Source of the DNA: Zygnema cylindricum
Taxonomy: Eukaryota; Streptophyta; Zygnematophyceae; Zygnematales; Zygnemataceae
DNA length: 27,387 nt
Reading direction: 5' to 3'
Assembly: GCA_037447655.1 (NCBI GenBank)
Contig: JBBHKE010001254.1
Location: forward strand, 1-27,387
Shown here: positions 1 to 9,200 of the stretch, piece after piece
How positions within the stretch are numbered: position 1 is the stretch's first letter
Layout: every line of letters starts with the position of its first letter
Program-made: the position numbers and the translations under genes
Notes under the pieces: model-generated
The model's input: only the letters and a program-made list of their open reading frames with translations
The model's database searches: none
What the model was told of the DNA's origin: nothing

Positions 1-125
1 GTTCTTAAAAATTAACCCTAAATAGAGTAAATAAAAAAATAGAGTGAACTACGCTAATGGAGAATTAAAAAAATAAAAGCGGGACGGAATTAGCGAACAC
101 AACGCTAATAACAATTGGCGGTGTA
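1..125 (+). mobile_element. MITE family A, 3' part, cut by window start
   Basis: The stretch matches the last ~125 bp of the copy at 127-670. It has the same AACCCTAAATAGAGTAAA start, the same ACTACGCTAATGGAGAAT core, the same GCGGGACGGAATTAGC block and the same terminus, which reads TTGGCGGTGTA. Only the right terminal inverted repeat lies in the window. It abuts the next copy with a single C between the two ends, so two copies sit head to tail. No coding capacity is seen. Confidence 0.75.
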
Positions 126-126
126 C

Positions 127-670
127 TACACCGCCAATCGTTATTAGCATGTAAGTTTTTTTAGCATATAAAAATAATTACCGTGGTGTACGCTATTTAG
201 GAATTTGAAAATTTTGGAAAAAATCATTCATTCTAATTGTTTGGTTATGGTTATTTGGATCTTTGAAAAAAAAAATGTCTGTCGCAAACATGTTTACACT
301 AATAAAGGTCTTTCTACAAAATCTGACAAATCATACACAAATCATACATTCACACGGTCGAAACGCGGCTGTCGGACGAATATGTGCGAGCGGGATTTTT
401 TACGACCTGGGTTTTTTTCCTTTTTGGAACGCACATTCTCATGCGTCCGCGGTTACGAAAACTAATTTATTGTACTTTTTAACTTAAAAAGGTACAATTA
501 TGTACGGTCTGACACTGACCTTACACCACTCTATTTAAGAGACAACGTACTGAAAATAGCCCTAAATAGAATAAAGAAAAAAATAGAATGAACTACGCTA
601 ATGGAGAATAATAAAAAAAGAAAACGGGACGGAATTAGCATACACAACGCTAATAACGATTGGCGGTGTA
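127..670 (+). mobile_element. MITE family A, complete copy (544 bp)
   Basis: The left end reads TACACCGCCAATCGTTATTA and the right end is its inverse (TAACGATTGGCGGTGTA), giving terminal inverted repeats of about 23 bp that begin and end with TA. The same ~545-bp sequence recurs inverted at 6798-7339 and interrupted at 11802-13211, which confirms the boundaries. Flanking comparisons at 11801/13212 suggest the outer TA is the target duplication, as in Tc1/mariner-type elements. That superfamily assignment is inference, since no matching transposase is in the window. Short reading frames inside (for example 205-465) are not conserved between copies and are not called as genes. Confidence 0.85.
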
Positions 671-1118
671 CTTAGAAACCGCTCTGCCGACGTCCCCGGC
701 GACGTTTGCTGAACTCATATTGTATTTTTCGTAGCCGACTGTCTGTAGTGAAATCGTACCATCACATCATTGATGCCAAGCGAGCCAATCGCTGCGACTC
801 ATCGGCGTGAATCTCGAACGCCAATATAAGTACGGTCCGGAAGGCCTCTTTCCAATCAATTTCATTCTTTTCCTTTCGAAAGATTGTGTACCGTACATTA
901 GTGTCAAAGATATAATCCTTTTTTGAACCTTGCAACTTTTCGGCCCCGCGAGGGTGCCGAAGGCCTCTACGTCGCCCGTATTTCAACATTCCAGCGTCTA
1001 GATAAAAGCGCGTCTAGATAAAAGCGTACAGGATACGAATGTGGTACCCCGCCAACCGCTTATGTAACTTCACCATTTTTACATGAGTGTTAAACACCTG
1101 TAATTCTCCACTTTCTTC
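671..1118. other. Unassigned spacer with a 2 x 16-bp direct repeat
   Basis: No gene is supported. The GC content is somewhat higher than the surroundings. A 16-bp unit, GCGTCTAGATAAAAGC, is repeated in tandem (994-1009 and 1010-1025, with one change in the last base). The minus-strand frame at 762-989 has no recognisable domain. Confidence 0.5.
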
Positions 1119-1464
1119 GCTATAATATACGGGAATTGATCATGACAGTGACTGTTTTGTTTGCGTATAGTCACTAACGTCATTTTGTCAAAAATTGTAC
1201 ATTTTAAGTACATATTGGTACAATTAAAGTACCGTTGAGTACAAATTTGGCGGTCAATCGGTTGGACATCTTTGATTTTCAAAATATTGTTTCAACCGCT
1301 TAAAATTTTGCCGCGTTTGCGGACGTCGACCGTCATAATAAAATTAGCAAATTACACGGCCGACGAACGTTTACGGTAACAAAACTACAGCAACCACATG
1401 TAAATAAAAGTGTTGCAAACAGTCACTTTTTGTCTTTACGTGTGTACCACGGTGAAAGCACTTA
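1119..1464 (+). repeat. Left arm of long inverted repeat
   Basis: Its reverse complement aligns along its full length with 3301-3652. Shared blocks include GTTTTGTTACCGTAAACGTT, TTTGTACTCAACGGTACT and AGTGACTATACGCAA, with small indels. The minus-strand frame at 1079-1282 lies inside it and shows no domain. Confidence 0.8.
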
Positions 1465-2664
1465 GGGTGAAGTTCCATCATACGTTTATGTAATTGTACG
1501 ATAAACTCTACAGGCCAGGTCGATTGAGGGTGGACTTCCATTAGCGAAAAAATGGGGTTTTTTACTGAAGGCTGTAGCGATTCGTATAAGTTCGTACATA
1601 AATTTTTTTTTTTCAATGAAAACTGTTTTACAGAAAAATTGTCCAAGGTTGTAGGCATAAATTAGGACTATCGGATTGAATTACACTTTTTATCCGTGAC
1701 GCCACGTCACCAGCCCTAAAGTTTGTTAAGACCGTGCACAAGGAGAACAGTTCTAGAAATCAGAACGTGTAAAAATGGGCCACGCGGAAAAGGGAAAAAA
1801 CATCCACGATGGGCGAGCGCATATGTGCGTACACGTCGCAAGGGCCATGTGCCTTCTACAAAGGTGGCTGCGAATCCGCATAAATTATCTCGTCACGCTC
1901 CCACCATCAAAGTTTGCCGCCGCCTTTTTGTCGTTGCGTTTTGAAATTTTGGGTAGTACATTTAATGCGTTCAGTTAGGGTCATTAATTACCTCTGCTGA
2001 CACGGATATTATCTCCGTTGGTACAGATATTACCTCCACTCGTACAGATATTGCATTCTGACATTGCGTTCGAAGATTCTTTCAAATTTTAAGCATCAAA
2101 TATTAACCTACGTGTTACAAACCAGAATAAGCCACGCAAAGAAAAAGTGATTTACAGACGCGACCTAATGGAAGGCATGCCCTTCAGTAATAGTTTGCGT
2201 ACAATTACTGAGACGCATAATGGAAGTCCACCCTGAGTCGAGGTTCCATCAAGTAGAGTCTGTAAGCCACGTGTTTTAAATTGACTAGCGCCACGCAAGC
2301 TACGATCCGATATTGAATATCTTTCAGATTTTTAGCACCGACAAACTTAACTTCAAATCTTGACTTGCGTACCATGTACCTAAGTAAGAAGTAATCATAC
2401 GACAAAAATTTTAAACATTTTGCAGATGCCAGTCTGTCGCTAGGTCATTTTTTAGGGTTTCAGCTTATAAACATAACGAAAGTCATTTAGAGAGAAATAG
2501 TGTGACGAACAAAAGTTATCGAAAATAGCGTGATGAGGCAATGTTACAAAATTTCATTTTTATTTTCGGTTGTATTTTGGAAACCGCGTGTCATGTGCAA
2601 ATCTTAAGATTTTTCATTGGTTTTCCATCATGACACGTAGCTTAATCGTCCAGTGTGTAGCGAT

Positions 2665-2725
2665 TTTTTTTTCTGTATCTGCCAACCCACCTCTTTGATG
2701 TGGGTTGACAGTTACAGAAAAAAAA
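2665..2725. repeat. 61-bp near-perfect hairpin
   Basis: Arms 2665-2690 and 2700-2725 are complementary at 24 of 26 positions around a 9-base loop (CTCTTTGAT). The loop-proximal part is CCAACCCAC pairing with GTGGGTTG, and the outer part is T8 pairing with A8. It sits inside the long-TIR element. It could be the footprint of a tiny palindromic insertion or a structured transcript segment. Function is unknown. Confidence 0.8.
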
Positions 2726-2884
2726 TGAAGGGAACTCCTTGTAGATGAATATCCGATGACCAGTATTACCACCAATACCTTCAAAGAGTATCGGCAAGAT
2801 TCTCTATAATGTATTTTTTCGTATAAAAGCAAAATAGGCGGCACGATTTGGTACAAAGGGTCGCGGATTTTTGTAAAATACGCC

Positions 2885-3310
2885 ACTTTTCTCTTGATGG
2901 AACTTCACCTTTAGGCGCAAAATTGAAATTTAGTAATCTAAGCGTTACATTGAACTTAGACCCAAATTGAAACGAAACCTCTTTAAATAAATCTGAACTA
3001 CTGTAAGTTTTGTACGAAAATAGTAAAACGCCCGAAACAAAATTTTGCTGTATTGTAAGAATGTTGATTCGTAGATAGTGTGGCTTGATATCGTCGCGCG
3101 TGACGACGTGCATTTTTTTCATTTAATTTTAATTGAAATTTTACGCCGGTTCGTTTTATTATAGTGTACAAAGTTTATTTCGTTTCCTGTGTTTTAATTT
3201 TTCCGTACAAGACTTATAGTACTTTAGTTTAAAGAGGTTTCGTTTCACTTTGCGTCTAAGTTCAATGTAACGCATAGACGATTCAATTTCAATTTTGCGG
3301 TTGAGTGCTC
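2885..3310. repeat. Internal inverted repeat pair (2885-3025 / 3200-3310)
   Basis: The two stretches are inverted copies. Both contain AAAGAGGTTTCGTTTCA and TCTAAGTTCAATGTAACGC when read on opposite strands. This makes the right half of the 1119-3652 element internally self-complementary as well. The block GGAAGTCCACCCT also occurs inverted between about 1531 and 2219, so the interior is a mosaic of rearranged copies. Confidence 0.7.
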
Positions 3311-3652
3311 TCACCGTGGAGCTCACGTAAAGACAAAAAATGGATGTTTGCAACACATTTATTCACATGTGGTTAACGGAGTTTTGTTACCGTAAACGTT
3401 CGTTGGCCGTGTGAATTGCTAATTATGTTATGGCGGTCGATGTCTGCAAGCGCGACAAAACTTTAAAGCGGTTAAAACAATATTTTGAAAGTCATAGTTG
3501 TCCGACCGATTGACCGTCATATTTGTACTCAACGGTACTATATTTGTTTCAATATGAACTTCAAACGTACATTTTTTGTCAAAGTGATGTAAGTGACTAT
3601 ACGCAACCAAAACAGCCACTGTCATGATCAATTCCCTTATACATGGTATAGC
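3301..3652 (-). repeat. Right arm of long inverted repeat
   Basis: This is the inverted counterpart of 1119-1464. The minus-strand frame at 3428-3631 mirrors the shadow frame in the left arm, and neither looks coding. Confidence 0.8.
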
Positions 3653-4437
3653 TTTTTACATGTAATAGAATAATACATACTAGCGTTCACCGTTATTAAT
3701 GGTATTAACACACTATCGTACTAGAACAATTGTCTTTTATGACTTACACAAATGCTTGCAATGATGGTATAATATAATGCACTTTTTGGGAGGATTTGGG
3801 CATAGGATAAAGTCTAAATAAGTTGTAAGGTAGCTTTTTTTGTGTTTCGAATCATTGCCGTTGTTTCACATAACTTGCTTAGATACTCGATTTGTTTAAA
3901 AACCATGTTTTGTTAAGGCTTGTAAAATTTTTATAAATCGTTGCATTAAATATACAATGTTATCGTACAATAATTATTTATGTTTGAATTTGGTTAAAAA
4001 GAATGAAGCTATTATGTGAACATTGGCCTCATCCTTTTTCGAATATGAAATGTGAACTATTAACAAATTTCTTTGTTTAGCTGTTTATTTCTAATAAAAA
4101 TAAGGTTAGGTTATAATATCCCCAATGGGTTCTTACATTTTTTTATATAGACGAACCTCGAGAGGGGTACTCTCCCACAAAGGTCTCAATTATCAAAACT
4201 TGTTATGGCTAATTATGTTAAAATAAGAAAATAGCGTTTATTAGACGAATAAAATTTTATAAAAAAATCGATGGTAAATCCATCCAAGTACAAAACATGA
4301 TTGAAATAGAAAATAAACCCCTACCGTCTTCTAATGGTGTAGTAAAATCTTATTGGAATATATCGTTCACATTTTTGTACGGTAAGCACTCCTGCAAAAT
4401 CGATGAGAAGAGACTTTCCAAACCGTTCTCAATCTAC
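3653..4437. other. AT-rich spacer, nothing recognised
   Basis: There is no long frame, RNA gene or repeat boundary that I can support. The stretch is strongly AT-rich with several T runs. Confidence 0.5.
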
Positions 4438-5621
4438 TAGTGTTGTGTATCGCCAGGGTTTTGCGGATAATTGAGATGTACCTTTTTTTGGCTTGCCGAT
4501 AATCGATATATTGGCATGCTATATCAAAATTGGTGTTGTCGCTGATAAATTTTATCCCGATAACACCAACACCGATAACTATCGGCGATAATGTTAAGAT
4601 TATTGAGATAATCAGCGGATCAGCCGAAATCATGTTTTTGTTCGATGTGGAGAACTGGTCGCACGGGAATTTGTTGATGTTTTAGGGCGGGTTTGCGTGG
4701 CGCAATTCGATATTTGTGTAAGGTTTTGCTATTTGCATCAGAGTACCTTTGGTTTGTTCAATGTACGTCGGTTCAGTACCAGCCTGTACATAAAGTATTT
4801 ACGTATGACGGTTCAGTTTGAGTTTTGTCTGTTTTGTATTGTCTAGTAAGGCAAGTATGTTATTCACTGCGTTGACTTTATTTATGTTCATTTTAGTGTG
4901 CGCCATTTATTTTCGGCCCAATGATGTTTTGTTAGGCGCACCTCAACTTGTGGACTTAGGCGTTGTTGTATTTGTGATCAGTTGTCTTCAGTTGGAGGTG
5001 TTAGCGTGTTAGGAAGGTATTCTAACGAGTGTTGCTATCAATTGAGTATGCAGTTTGTGAGAGATGCATGTGTGTGAGAGAGATACATTAGAGTGCACGT
5101 AGTAAAGAACTAAGCAAGGAGGAAAAGTAAGACTTAAGATATATGTATGAGTGAGCAAGAAGTGGAGATGGAGAGAGTTTGTCATAAAAAGCTTAGGCTA
5201 AATATATTGATATTTGGCCGACATATTTTCTGGTGAGTTGTGAGTGATTTTATTTGTAAGATTTATTTTGTGTAAGCTTCCGCTGTGTGCATATTAAGTA
5301 ATGTGTGAGCAATTTTATGGTTCTTAACAAATAATTGTATGGATTTTATCGTACAATTTTGCCGTTTATGTCGTCGTATTGAACTGCCGTTATCACGTTA
5401 CACATAGTGCAAAACAGATTGTTACACATGGCATGCCAAGCTATATAGAGTGAAAAATCTAATACTATACATCATAATCTACTATAATATAGCATACTAT
5501 ATTTTTCCACTTTTCGCCGATAAAATTTGTTGGTCAAGGAGCGATACATTGGGAACACTAACCATTCGATAACTCGGTATCGGTGTTATCGCGATAAATT
5601 TTTTGCCGATAAACAACACTA
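4438..5621. mobile_element. Non-autonomous hAT-like element C1 (1,184 bp)
   Basis: The left end reads TAGTGTTGTGTATCG and the right end is the inverse of TAGTGTTGTTTATCG, so the TIRs match at 14 of 15 bases. The flanking 8-mers are CAATCTAC (4430-4437) and CAATTTAG (5622-5629), 6 of 8 identical. That fits the 8-bp duplication made by hAT transposases. Subterminal sequence is rich in GATAA/TTATC and CGATAT motifs. The 3' portion (about 5400-5621, with GGCATGCC then CTATATA) resembles 6400-6617 of element C2. The short plus-strand frame at 4818-5012 has hydrophobic stretches but no family resemblance and is probably chance. Confidence 0.7.
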
Positions 5622-5640
5622 CAATTTAGAGTACGGGATT

Positions 5641-5800
5641 TACCTCAATCCGAAGTAGCCATTGGTTTGCTTGGAAACAATGACACAATGTAGAAATTAA
5701 TAGCAAGGGAAAAAAAATTTACATAGTTCGGCAAACGTCTTTGTGGACGTCTGCTGCGCCATCATTACATTACTATTTGGAGCAAACAAGTAACACGTAC
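5641..5800 (+). repeat. Family E dispersed repeat copy
   Basis: The block CATTGGTTTGCTTGGAAACA followed by GACACAATGTA and a GGACGTCTGC-like segment recurs at about 26296-26430 and 26710-26850. The copies are divergent and no terminal structure was found. It lies between two hAT-like elements. Confidence 0.55.
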
Positions 5801-5824
5801 GGATTTGGGAGAAAGGATACATGC

Positions 5825-6617
5825 TACTATTGTGTATCGGTAAGGATTTGGCGATAACCAATATGGGCCCTTTTTCGGGTTGTTAATAATCGATCTATTG
5901 GTTCTATATATCAACATTGGTGTTATCGCTAATAAGTAATCGATAAAATCGGTAACTTATCAGCAATAATACCGATATCGATAACTATCGGCGATAATTG
6001 TACGGACCGTACATATAAATGTACGGCCAGTACACTCAGCTATACGAGTTATTCCTCGGACGCGCGGCGGACCTTTCCCCCTCGATTTTTGAAAAAAATC
6101 ACGACATTTCATTGATTTTTTATCATTCAAGAGGGTTTTATTTAAGTTCTACGCTCCCATACCCTTCCAAAATGTCATTTTGGCTTCTTCTTTTTTTCAA
6201 AAGACGGTGGCACTAAATGGCGGCAATCTTACATATTTTTTTGTTTGCTCTGTTTGTCTGGTTTTCCAAAAAGTTTTATTTTAGAAATTTATTATGTAAT
6301 TTAATTTTTTTCGTGTCGGTACTATAGTTTTAGAATTATAAAGTATTGTTTTAAATTTGTCAACGTTTATGTTCTTCGGTGTCCGTAATAAATGCCAGTT
6401 AAACAGATACGGAACAGATTCTTATATGTGGCATGCCACGCTATATAAAGTCAATAATAAAATACAGTATGTTATAAAGTACTGCTGTATGCGTTATATT
6501 TTTTTAAGTTATAGACGATATGGAAGATGTTGGTCTCAGGCCGATATATTGGGACCTTTGACCGTGAGATAACCGATACCGATATCGCGATAAACTTTTT
6601 ACCAATACATAACACTA
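5825..6617. mobile_element. Non-autonomous hAT-like element C2 (793 bp)
   Basis: The left terminus TACTATTGTGTATCGGTA and the inverse of the right terminus, TAGTGTTATGTATTGGTA, agree at 14 of 18 positions. The flanking 8-mers ATACATGC (5817-5824) and ATAAATGC (6618-6625) differ at one base, good evidence for a hAT-type insertion. Internal blocks GGCATGCCACGCTATATA, CGATAACTATCGGCGATAA and GGTGTTATCGCT are shared with element C1. There is no transposase frame. The plus-strand frames at 6019-6216 and 6357-6572 are not supported as genes. Confidence 0.75.
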
Positions 6618-6797
6618 ATAAATGCACGTTGTCTACTTTATTGAAATTTTTTTGCCATTCTACAAAAACTTTTTTGTAATAACAATATCGTACTAATGCA
6701 AAAAAACCATTCACGCAATACTGATAAATGTAAAATATCGTTTTCTGTCAGGCTGGCCCCTTTCACCTAGGAGATGGGTACTGATAGTGCTACTAAC
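6618..6797. other. Short spacer between C2 and a family A MITE
   Basis: No feature is seen here beyond the target duplication of C2 at its start. Confidence 0.4.
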
Positions 6798-7339
6798 TAC
6801 ACCGCCAATCGTTATTAGCGTTGTGTACGCTAATCCTGTCCTGCTTTTTTTTTATTATTCTCCATTAGCGTAGTTCATTCTATTTTTTTCTTTATTCTAT
6901 TTAGGGTTATTTTCAATACGTTGTCTCTTAAATAGAGTGGTGTACGATCAGTGTCAAAACGTACATAAATGTACCTTTTTAAGTTAAAAAATACAATAAA
7001 TTTATTTTAGTAACCGCAGACGCATTAGAATGTGCATTCTAAAAAGGAAAAAAAACCAGGTTGTAAAAAATCCCGCTCGCGCATATTCCTCCGACAGCCG
7101 CGTTTCGACCGTGTGAATGTATGATTTGTGTACGATTTGTTAGATTTTGTACGAAGACCTATATTAGTGTAAGCATGTTTGCGACTGACATTTTTATTTT
7201 CAAAGTTCTAATTTACCATAACCAAGCAATTAGAATGTATGATTTTTTCCAAAATTTTCAAATTCTTAAATAGCGTACACCACTGTAATTATTTTTATAC
7301 GCTTAAAAAACTTACACGCTAATAACGATTGGCAGTGTA
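6798..7339 (-). mobile_element. MITE family A, complete inverted copy (542 bp)
   Basis: It begins TACACCGCCAATCGTTATTA and ends TAACGATTGGCAGTGTA. Read on the minus strand it aligns end to end with 127-670, including the AACGCGGC/GCCGCGTT segment, the TTTTCAAATTCTTAAATAG segment and the CCATTAGCGTAGTTCATTC segment. The right TIR carries one mismatch (GGCAG for GGCGG). Confidence 0.85.
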
Positions 7340-7430
7340 CTCTGTTTCAGCACGGCAAGTATGAGAGGCGAACCACACAACGGACTGCCACCAATGCACT
7401 CGCGCATCGTCAATGGCAAGACACTACTGT

Positions 7431-7680
7431 GTATCAGAGGTCGCAAAAGTCAAAATTTTACACAACCGAAACGGACCGTTCTTTTTTTTTCCTTATTCAG
7501 CGTAATCGACGCTCGACCAGGTTACGTCACGCTCCAAAATTGTTAACCGTTAACCGACTGGCGTTTACGTAAATGAAAACTAATTGAATCTCAATTTTTC
7601 GCGATTAACCGTGCCCGCCTGTAACCGAAAAGTACAAAATTAACCATTGTACGACGTATTAATAAGCCAATTATTATGAT
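7431..7680 (-). repeat. Family D repeat fragment
   Basis: CAGAGGTCGCAAAAGTCAAA, then CGACGCTCGACC and GTTACGTCACGCTCC, match the reverse complement of about 25535-25745 in order and spacing. It is an inverted copy of part of the array at 24775-26195. No coding capacity is seen. Confidence 0.65.
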
Positions 7681-8009
7681 TTGTCGTGTTCCCTAAGATT
7701 TGTGAAATGAATTGTGTTACTACCGTGTCAGATTTGCAACGCTTTGTCGCGTTCCCTATAATTTGCGAAATGAATAGCGTTAGTAGTACACCACGAATCG
7801 TTTCAGCGTTATGAACTCTATATCGGTGCCCCCAAGTTTTGACATTGATACCTTAAATAGAATAAACTACACTATTTAAAGACGTGGACCATAATCTGCC
7901 ACGTCTCTTGACACTAAATTAGAATGAATGACGCTAATTTTTTCTTTACACTAATAATTTCCCAACGCTAATAATGATTCAAGGTGTACCGTGTCAGATT
8001 TGCGACGCT
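7680..8009 (+). repeat. 63-bp tandem repeat, locus 1, interrupted by a MITE
   Basis: Unit 1 (7680-7742) and unit 2 (from 7743) both start TTTGTCGYGTTCCC and contain GAAATGAATWGYGTTA. Unit 2 is broken at 7787 by a family B MITE and resumes at 7989 with CCGTGTCAGATTTGCGACGC. The array then runs into a block also present after locus 2 (TTCCACGATACCAAAGAGTA at about 8030). Locus 2 is at 11700-13280. Confidence 0.75.
7787..7988 (+). mobile_element. MITE family B, short copy (202 bp)
   Basis: It starts TACACCACGAATCG and ends AATGATTCAAGGTGTA, a degenerate version of the family A/B terminal repeat. Its left part (CGGTGCCCCCAAGTTTTGAC) matches the family B copy at 13880. The outer TA dinucleotides fit a TA target inside the 63-bp repeat. 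It is far too short to encode anything. Confidence 0.75.
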
Positions 8010-8029
8010 AACATTGATGTCACGTACTT

Positions 8030-8398
8030 CCACGATACCAAAGAGTACAAAGTATTATGACGTTTTCACTACGCGGTTTGTAAAAACACATTCTGTCAAA
8101 ACGTACAGTTTCACGTCATTATGACGTTTGCACTACGCGGTTTGTGAAAACGCAGGTACATTATAATGGCATGTATTAAATCGTTTTTTGTACCTTTTTT
8201 TGTTAACACGGAACAGTTTTGTACATTAGCCACACCATTTAAAATGGCACTATACTAGAGTTGTTAACGTTGATTCAAAGAGTACCTTGAATAATGTAAA
8301 GAATTTTTTTAGAGTAATTTACTTTTTTTAAGGTTTTTGGGTCAAAAATGGTGGTGACGGAATTAGCGTTAATAACGCTAATTACGATTCGCGGTGTA
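8030..8398. repeat. Mixed repeat fragments, with a 64-bp-period direct repeat and a family B right end
   Basis: ATTATGACGTTTTCACTACG (8054) recurs at 8118 with one change, each copy followed by CGGTTTGT and an A-rich tail, at a period of 64 bp. The segment ends GCTAATTACGATTCGCGGTGTA (8377-8398), a family B right terminus. No matching left end was identified, so this is probably a truncated copy. Confidence 0.55.
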
Positions 8399-8547
8399 GT
8401 GTAAATGGAAAATTATGATTAGTTATACTATTTAATGCAAGGAGAAGTGGCAGGTTATAGTCCACGTATTTAAATAATGTTGTTATGTTTTGTGATTTTC
8501 GGCTATAAGTAGTAGCGACTTATTAATACTAATAACAATGAGTGGTG
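8398..8547 (-). mobile_element. MITE family B, inverted fragment
   Basis: GAAGTGGCAGGTTATAGTCC followed by ACGTATTTAAAT matches the reverse complement of 7855-7925 (GTGGACCATAATCTGCCAC region). It ends ACTAATAACAATGAGTGGTGTA near 8546, again a family B-like terminus. Confidence 0.55.
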
Positions 8548-9200
8548 TAGTGGTACATCTCCTTTTGCAAAAAAACAGCTCGTGTACCTCTTCATTTTAC
8601 TATTTTGTCTTTTTGCAATCTCCCTTTATGAATAATTTTTTTCCTTGACATTCACCTCTTTTAAGGGATTTGTTCCTAATTTTGCGTGTAACTCTTAGAT
8701 TAATGCTTAAACCCTTATATTTATGTTTATTCTCTCGCAAATCTAATTTGTTTGCTACAATTTTCGGACAATTTTTCTTTTGATTACGATGCTATGTTAT
8801 GAATTATGCAAAAAAGGTAAATTTTCAATTATGTATGTTAAAAAAAAATATCATAGTTTTCACATAGAAAATCAATTGACAAAAAACACATTGTGATGAG
8901 AAAAAAAACAAAAAATATTTTGTAGTATCAAATATAGAAATAAACAAAAAACAACCTCGTTCTATTTTCGACTCTATTGTACAAATTCTTAACCTCAAAC
9001 TTAAAACTGCACAAAAATCTATAAATCTAAACTTGGTATACATACGACGCTTTGGAAATTTGATAGAAATACAGTTTAAAAAAAAAAAAACCAAAATAAC
9101 ACTAGAAAAATTGTGAAATACAACAAAAATTTCAAAGGAAAAAACAAACATGATAATTAATACTAAAAAAATAAGAGTAATTAGAAAACAAAATAAAAAA
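8548..9200. other. AT-rich stretch downstream of the hAT pseudogene
   Basis: No gene is supported. Low-complexity A and T runs produce a long hydrophobic minus-strand frame at 8825-9208, made almost entirely of Phe, Ile, Leu and Lys, which is compositional. It probably includes the 3' flank of the transposase unit, but I found no terminal inverted repeat that would close the hAT element here. Confidence 0.45.

Larger units (their letters stand above)
1119..3652. mobile_element. Long-TIR (foldback or MULE-like) element, about 2.5 kb
   Basis: The two ends are inverted copies of each other over about 350 bp: 1119-1464 against 3301-3652, roughly 80-85% identical by eye. Outer ends read GCTATA at the left and TATAGC at the right, followed inward by GGGAATTGATCATGAC and its complement. 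The interior has no transposase-like frame, so this would be a non-autonomous or eroded element. Long TIRs suggest a Mutator-like or foldback element, but no 9-bp target duplication was found next to the GCTATA ends, so the class is open. The interior carries a second inverted repeat and a strong hairpin, listed separately. Confidence 0.65.

Noticed and set aside
4818-5012. Small membrane protein in element C1
   Set aside because: The hydrophobic frame of 64 codons lies inside a non-autonomous hAT-like element and is not shared with C2, so chance is the better explanation.
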